Below are positions 15,482 to 18,880 of a stretch of DNA of 18,880 bases, in pieces. This stretch comes from an uncultured Lachnospiraceae bacterium (GTDB taxonomy: Bacteria > Bacillota > Clostridia > Lachnospirales > Lachnospiraceae), in assembly GCA_946631935.1 (NCBI GenBank), contig CAMPAP010000154.1:1-18880 (forward strand), given 5' to 3'. Made by a program: the position numbers and the translations under genes. Position 1 is the first letter of the stretch. The number at the start of each line of letters is the position of its first letter. A model generated the notes under the pieces. It had not been told where the DNA came from. It saw only the letters and a program-made list of their open reading frames with translations, and made no database searches.

Positions 15482-15724
15482 ATGGAAAACAGTGAAAAAA
15501 GATTTCCCGAAGAACTGGTCCAGATAAGGATCCAGGCAGACAACTCATATCAGATAAAAAGAGTTCTTGAAATCATACAGATGGTCAAAGGTTTTGAACT
15601 CATGAACGAGTTAGGGATAAAGAAAAACAACGGGGCAGGGCCCAAGCTCAGGTTGTTTGCAACTTTCAAGGATTTAAAAGCAGAAAAGAAAAAACTTAAG
15701 AAACAAACTAACAGATTGAAATAA
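15482..15724 (+). CDS. Unrecognised 80-aa protein, basic C-terminal tail
   Basis: I do not recognise this family. The protein is 80 aa: an acidic N-terminus with EELVQIRIQADNSYQIKRVL, a helix-forming middle (EIIQMVKGFELMNELG) and a strongly lysine-rich C-terminus (about residues 64-80) that could bind nucleic acid. It has a good SD (taggagg) and lies between a DUF6462-like gene and a parA remnant. It is therefore probably a cargo or accessory gene of the same former plasmid/ICE backbone. The spacing to the parA start is 14 bases, so they were likely one operon. Confidence 0.6.
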   Translation: MENSEKRFPEELVQIRIQADNSYQIKRVLEIIQMVKGFELMNELGIKKNNGAGPKLRLFATFKDLKAEKKKLKKQTNRLK

Positions 15725-15738
15725 TACGGAGGCCTATT

Positions 15739-15785
15739 ATGTGCAAATTAATCGCAATAGCTAATCAGAAGGGCGGTGTCGGAAG
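15739..15785 (+). pseudogene. ParA/Soj ATPase, 5' fragment cut inside Walker A
   Basis: ATG 15739, with SD acggagg, starts MCKLIAIANQKGGVG, the unmistakable N-terminus of a ParA/Soj partition ATPase (IANQKGGVGKTT). Homology stops exactly where the catalytic Lys-Thr-Thr should follow. The frame runs on through unrelated sequence to a TGA at 15868-15870, giving a 43-residue product without a working P-loop. ParA segregates plasmids and integrated elements. The rest of the gene has been deleted, with the junction near 15780-15786. Confidence 0.8.
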
Positions 15786-15977
15786 ATTGTTCGTTCGCAG
15801 TTTGAAAAGCTGGAAAAGGATCACATTATTTACGTCATTGAATCCTTTAAAAAGACAAATGTTCCGATGACTGCACCGGATAACTACATCATCGTATCAC
15901 TGTATTCTGCGTATAATACCTCGTATAATGAAACTATGCAGCAATGTAACTATGATAGCTTAAGTAATTGGCTTTAG
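15786..15977 (+). pseudogene. 3' remnant of a replication-initiator gene (DUF6017-like tail)
   Basis: From 15786, in a different frame from the parA fragment, the sequence reads IVRSQFEKLEKDHIIYVIE, then an APDNYIIVSLYSAYNTSYN segment, and ends at TAG 15975-15977. This matches the pattern of the DUF6017 C-terminal tail of RepA-like initiators on Lachnospiraceae plasmids and ICEs (KLxxxHIxYVLD ... NIKxYLLAALYNAP). No start codon or N-terminal part remains. Together with the parA 5' end it indicates one deletion that joined parA to repA. The call rests on motif memory and is moderately sure. Confidence 0.6.
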
Positions 15978-15994
15978 GTCCGGCGGACCTAAAG
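15972..15994. repeat. 23-bp palindrome, left copy
   Basis: The arm ctttaggtccg (15972-15982), one central base g, and its exact reverse complement (15984-15994) form a perfect 11-bp palindrome. It overlaps the stop codon of the repA remnant and marks the left edge of the AT-rich module. An identical palindrome, except for the central base, occurs at 17907-17929. No T-run follows, so it is not a classic terminator. Confidence 0.85.
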
Positions 15995-16010
15995 TATATA
16001 CAGGAATAAT

Positions 16011-16103
16011 TTGAAATTGAAAATTATATATGAACCGATAATACTTCAGGGAATATCATTATTTGTATTATTCTTTTTGATGGAAGGATATGATATTATT
16101 TGA
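16011..16103 (+). CDS. Possible 30-aa single-TM small protein
   Basis: A TTG at 16011 with cagga at 16001-16005 opens a 30-codon frame with a hydrophobic core (IILQGISLFVLFFLM). It overlaps the next small ORF. Low confidence: AT-rich sequence easily gives hydrophobic chance frames. Confidence 0.25.
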   Translation: MKLKIIYEPIILQGISLFVLFFLMEGYDII

Positions 16104-16167
16104 TGAGATTGATTTAATTGTTCCATTTTCACTAACAATAGATTGCGAGGGATTAATCCTTGGATAA
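16090..16167 (+). CDS. Possible 25-aa ORF coupled to the nuclease-like gene
   Basis: ATG 16090, just after the purine-rich ggaagga, opens a 25-codon frame ending in TAA 16165-16167. This stop overlaps the TTG start (16160) of the membrane nuclease-like gene, so its translation could feed ribosomes to that gene. It may be a real coupling ORF or chance. Together with the ORF at 16011 it accounts for the 182-base gap after the left palindrome. Confidence 0.25.
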   Translation: MILFDEIDLIVPFSLTIDCEGLILG

Positions 16168-17128
16168 ACTAAATTATGAAAGTCTATACAAATTTTTAGT
16201 ATCAATAGGACTTGCTCTGATTACACTTCCATTTATAGTGGTTGGTTTGATGTATGGGATAGATCCAACTCTAATTTCTCAAGAGAATTATGACGCTCTT
16301 TCTCAATATTCAAAAGATGAGTTATCGTCAAGGGAAAATATTCGATATTTTATAGAGAGTCATTTTTATTATGTCTACCTGTTTGTGATTATAGGTTTAT
16401 TTCTTGTTGTTATAGGTGTAGTCCTGTGGATTAAAGCGCATAAAATGGGCTTTAAGATGGAAGAACTAAATATACAGAATCAAGAATTGAGTAATAAGAA
16501 AATTCTGAATGACTTACTCACTGTGAGTGAAAACGATGTGAAAAAGGAGATAAGTGAAGAAGTAGAAAATGATGAAGAATTGAAAATATTGGTTACTTTA
16601 GAAGACTCTCAAGAGGATTCTAATGTTGAGCCTAATAAACATCCTTATGGGGAAGAAGACAGAGTGCTTGAGGTAGAAGAGCATAATCTCAGAGTCGAAA
16701 AAACTATTAACAAATACATTCAAGTGGAGAATGCGTTATTCACAATGATTAATACTCAGTTGGGTGAAGAATATGATTGTAAGCAAAATGTCAGACCAAT
16801 GAATTCTCCTATCGACTCGATGGATATTCTTGCTGTTTCTAAGACTGATAAGCCTGACTTGATCTATGAAATAAAGTACTTTAAGAATTTTATGAAAAAT
16901 ATTTCTACAATAGGAAGTAGCGTTTTAAGAGTATGGGCAACCAAAGACTATTATGAAAAGAATTATGGTAGAAAGGCTAAAGTGATATTGGCAATTGTTA
17001 CGGATCAGAAAGTTGATGAGAAGTATTATGCTAAAGTAGAGAGATTATTAGTTAATCCGTTTGACCAGAGTCAGATTGAAGTACAATATATGACCATTGA
17101 ACAACTGGGACTGAAATTTGACAATTAG
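16160..17128 (+). CDS. Two-TM membrane protein with C-terminal PD-(D/E)XK nuclease-like domain
   Basis: A 322-aa protein with TTG start at 16160 and SD gaggga 9 bases upstream. TM1 is at about 15-33 and TM2 at about 71-92, separated by a short extracytoplasmic loop. A highly charged, probably coiled-coil region (about 95-180) leads to a C-terminal domain. There PIDSMDILAV (Asp219, Asp222), 14 intervening residues, then LIYEIKYF (Glu237-x-Lys239) fits the D...ExK signature of the PD-(D/E)XK fold. Downstream helix and strand (SSVLRVWATKDYY, KAKVILAIVTDQ) fit the Mrr/RecB-like core. Active-site residues look complete. A membrane-anchored DNA nuclease suggests defence against phage or incoming DNA. 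The domain call is from motif pattern only and the family is not recognised. Confidence 0.65.
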   Translation: MDKLNYESLYKFLVSIGLALITLPFIVVGLMYGIDPTLISQENYDALSQYSKDELSSRENIRYFIESHFYYVYLFVIIGLFLVVIGVVLWIKAHKMGFKMEELNIQNQELSNKKILNDLLTVSENDVKKEISEEVENDEELKILVTLEDSQEDSNVEPNKHPYGEEDRVLEVEEHNLRVEKTINKYIQVENALFTMINTQLGEEYDCKQNVRPMNSPIDSMDILAVSKTDKPDLIYEIKYFKNFMKNISTIGSSVLRVWATKDYYEKNYGRKAKVILAIVTDQKVDEKYYAKVERLLVNPFDQSQIEVQYMTIEQLGLKFDN

Positions 17129-17133
17129 AGCGT

Positions 17134-17142
17134 TGATATAAT
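17134..17142 (+). promoter_or_regulatory. Extended -10 promoter upstream of the 4-TM gene
   Basis: tgatataat (17134-17142) is a perfect TGnTATAAT extended -10. A perfect ttgaca lies at 17118-17123, but at only 13 bases spacing, so the extended -10 probably works without it. Transcription would begin near 17149, giving a leader of about 49 bases before ATG 17198. Confidence 0.5.
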
Positions 17143-17197
17143 CTACGCGTATTTTGTTGCACTAGATATTAGAAATTAGTTTAAAGATGGTGACAGA

Positions 17198-17743
17198 ATG
17201 ATAGACAAAGTATTTGAGATATTTAAGGATAATTTAAAAAACCCTAAGTTTTATTTTGTACTACTTATACTAATTGTTGTTATTCTTCTATTTTTTCCAT
17301 ACATAGATGCTAATTTCTTCTATTACAATCGTGTAGAGCGTCGAATTCAGATTTTGAAGGAAATGTCTGAACTAGAAATAGAAGAATTAGATGATAATCA
17401 AGTACTTCAGACAGAATACTATAGTATTATTGATGAGATAAGTAAACAGAAAGACGGCAGTTTAGGAAGCGTTTTTGTTGCAAGTAGCGACCCTATGGTA
17501 AACAGAATAAAGTTTTTCACGGGAGCAGCATTTTCTTGGGTGTTGGGTATCATGTGTCTTATTATTAAGCAACAAAAGAAAGGTTATAAGTTTTGGGGAT
17601 TTGTTTTTTTCATTTTATTAGGAATTATTTTAGGGATGATTTCAACTAGAATTCCAATAATAAAACAGCCTATGTACAACTATATTTCCATTCCCATGAT
17701 TGAAATAGTAATGTTTGGTTTATTAGTAACAAATAAAAAATGA
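17198..17743 (+). CDS. Four-TM membrane protein, unrecognised
   Basis: A 181-aa protein I do not recognise. TM1 is at about 18-35 (FYFVLLILIVVILLFFPYI). A charged extracytoplasmic or cytoplasmic stretch of about 70 residues follows (VERRIQILKEMSELEIEELD and on). TM2 is at about 109-125, TM3 at about 132-149 (FWGFVFFILLGIILGMIS) and TM4 at about 160-177. It is strongly AT-rich like the preceding gene and lies inside the same palindrome-bounded module, so the two are probably functional partners. It also has its own extended -10 promoter. The SD is weak (gatggtg). A membrane effector paired with the nuclease-like protein is inference. Confidence 0.65.
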   Translation: MIDKVFEIFKDNLKNPKFYFVLLILIVVILLFFPYIDANFFYYNRVERRIQILKEMSELEIEELDDNQVLQTEYYSIIDEISKQKDGSLGSVFVASSDPMVNRIKFFTGAAFSWVLGIMCLIIKQQKKGYKFWGFVFFILLGIILGMISTRIPIIKQPMYNYISIPMIEIVMFGLLVTNKK

Positions 17744-17816
17744 TTTATTGATGGAGGTTTTGTATTTCTGCATCGATTTAAATATTAATTTATTAAGTGC
17801 GACACAGCAAAGTTGT

Positions 17817-17846
17817 TTGAAGGATAGTTCTAATTTGTGATATAAA
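17817..17846 (+). promoter_or_regulatory. Promoter-like element just before a terminator
   Basis: ttgaag (17817-17822), an 18-base spacer and tataaa (17841-17846), with an upstream TGn at 17838-17840, resemble a sigma-A promoter. Transcription would start near 17853 and meet the strong terminator at 17869-17898, giving a transcript of only about 45 bases. The rest of the gap 17744-17868 holds no convincing gene; only a 26-codon frame with TTG at 17760 after ggagg is visible. Confidence 0.35.
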
Positions 17847-17868
17847 ACTTGTGAAATAAGGTCTTGTG

Positions 17869-17898
17869 GCGGTGGAGAGAAATCTCCGCCGCTTTTTT
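17869..17898 (+). terminator. Strong intrinsic terminator with GAAA tetraloop
   Basis: gcggtggaga (17869-17878), loop gaaa, tctccgccgc (17883-17892) form a 10-bp stem with one G-U pair, followed by six T (17893-17898). It closes the AT-rich module just inside the right palindrome. Confidence 0.9.
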
Positions 17899-17905
17899 AG
17901 TTCTT

Positions 17906-17930
17906 ACTTTAGGTCCGTCGGACCTAAAGT
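17906..17930. repeat. 23-bp palindrome, right copy
   Basis: ctttaggtccg (17907-17917), central t, and its exact reverse complement (17919-17929) repeat the left copy at 15972-15994 with only the central base changed. A flanking a/t pair extends this copy to 12-bp arms. It lies 13 bases upstream of the SD (17944-17949) of the alpha/beta hydrolase gene. The two copies bracket 1.96 kb. Confidence 0.88.
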
Positions 17931-17953
17931 GACCAAAACGGAAAGGAGGAAGA

Positions 17954-18747
17954 ATGGAAGAAGAGGTTGGCGGTTTTTTTGTTCACCGATTTAGAAGAAG
18001 AGATATACGTAAAAGTTCGAAAGCGGTTCTTGTGCTTCCGGGTGGCGGAGGTATGGAGAGGGCTACATTGCTTCATTATGATATTGCTATGAAGATTGCG
18101 AAGGATACGGGAACTGATGTATATATAGCTCATTATCTGTTAGCCCCGAAGTATAATGTCAGATATGCGCTTGATTGGTTGAATAAGTTATATGCTGTAT
18201 TATTAAAAAAAACTCTTCAAGTGATATCACATTTATTGGTGACAGCGCAAGAGCTAATCTTATCATAAGTCTGGCAGGTAAAGTAAAAAATAAACCGGGT
18301 AAGCTTATAGTGATTTCACCGGCATGTGGAATAGAAGATGGCAAAAACAGAAATATAAGACTTGCTATGGAACCTTTTGATCCGATACTTAGTGTGGAAA
18401 TGAACGATATCATATGTAATAACTGGTGCAAAGGTGTTCCGCTTGATAGTCCGGATATAAGTCTTGAATATGTTGATTATACAGGCTTTCCACCTATGTA
18501 CCTTTATTATGGAGAGCATGAATTATTCTATCCGCATGTCATTAACTATGTAGATTTGCTTAAGGAAAAGGGCGTGGAGTTTCATAAAACGGTTAAACCT
18601 ATGTGTCATGACTGGGCTATATGCAGATTGTTTCCCGAGGGTAGAAGAGCTGTAAAGGAAATGTGTAGAATAATCAATGACAAGGGTGACTGGCCTGATG
18701 CTATAATGAAGTCTGACCCCACCGTGCTTTTGTACAAGTTGCGGTAA
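17954..18747 (+). pseudogene. Alpha/beta hydrolase (GDSAG/HSL type) with frameshift at an A8 run
   Basis: ATG 17954 follows a very good SD (aaggagg). The first frame gives LVLPGGGGMERATLLHYDIA and YIAHYLLAPKYNVRYALDWL, typical of hormone-sensitive-lipase-type esterases, and ends early at TAA 18266-18268. The matching C-terminal half continues in the -1 frame: FIGDSARANLIISLAGKV, then VISPACGI, GFPPMYLYYGEHEL and the His motif MCHDWAI, ending at 18747. The switch falls at eight A (18205-18212), so one base has been lost or a -1 frameshift joins the halves (264 aa). The nucleophile elbow reads GDSAR instead of GDSAG (aga for gga at 18250-18252), and the usual HGGG is PGGG. Decay is the likeliest reading; a sequencing error or programmed frameshift is possible. 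Confidence 0.75.
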
Positions 18748-18772
18748 AATATGGATCGAAAAAGTTAATTAA

Positions 18773-18880
18773 TGTTCTATCTCAAAAATGCTTTATCTGT
18801 GCAAGAGGATTGAACAGTTTGGAAGTGGCTTTAAGAGAATAGACAGTTTGTGTAAAGATGCGAAAGTAAAATATTCTTAC
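18773..18880 (+). pseudogene. Fragment of an AlbA_2/AAA_4-type ATP-binding protein (runs off window)
   Basis: From 18773 one frame reads SISKMLYLCKRIEQFGSGFK then RIDSLCKDAKVKYSY to the window edge. This matches the C-terminal part of 'putative DNA-binding domain'/RecG-like ATP-binding proteins (NPLIAxxLYxxxxIExxGSGIxRI). An in-frame TAA lies directly upstream (18770-18772), and no full-length gene precedes it, so the 5' part is missing. It is probably a remnant gene like its neighbours. Confidence 0.5.

Noticed and set aside
15972..15994. Left palindrome as an ordinary rho-independent terminator
   Set aside because: No T-tract follows on either strand, and an identical copy sits upstream of a different gene; a shared site or repeat fits better.

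Overview
The window looks like a chromosomal segment from a Clostridia species, most likely Lachnospiraceae. The evidence is the protein flavour (long class 2 PyrF, GerMN lipoprotein, HhH/SLBB lipoprotein, MscL with a zinc-ribbon tail), the strong AGGAGG-type ribosome binding sites, the TTG starts and a moderate GC content. The genus cannot be fixed from sequence alone. Every gene I can support is on the + strand.

Positions 1-7528 form a tightly packed block that is probably one transcription unit: the 3' end of argD, a solute-binding-like protein, a ComEA-like lipoprotein, an OmpR-type response regulator and its histidine kinase, a GerMN-domain lipoprotein, holA (DNA polymerase III delta) and trmL. 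Several of these genes overlap by a few bases. The ComEA-like gene is preceded by a hairpin that pairs perfectly with its Shine-Dalgarno sequence. A weak terminator-like palindrome follows trmL, and then comes a full-length comEC/rec2 (7640-10111).

Positions 10112-10719 hold an AT-richer two-gene cassette (DUF4160-like and DUF2442-like). Housekeeping genes resume with mscL, a TPR lipoprotein, pyrF and glgA (10846-14875), closed by a strong intrinsic terminator at 15031-15072.

From 15073 to the end the window is an accessory scar. It contains a DUF6462-like small protein, a 19-codon leader ORF with an SD-overlapping hairpin ahead of an unrecognised 80-aa protein, and a ParA/Soj gene cut inside its Walker A motif and joined to the 3' end of what looks like a plasmid/ICE replication-initiator gene (DUF6017-like tail). 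These are remnants of a decayed plasmid or integrative element. At the end of that fusion begins a strikingly AT-rich module of about 1.95 kb (15972-17930), bracketed by two copies of the same 23-bp near-perfect palindrome. It encodes a two-TM protein with a C-terminal PD-(D/E)XK-like nuclease signature and a four-TM partner. This is the best candidate for an undescribed system, possibly defensive. After it come a frameshifted GDSAG-type alpha/beta hydrolase and a fragment of an AlbA_2/AAA_4-type ATP-binding protein that runs off the window.
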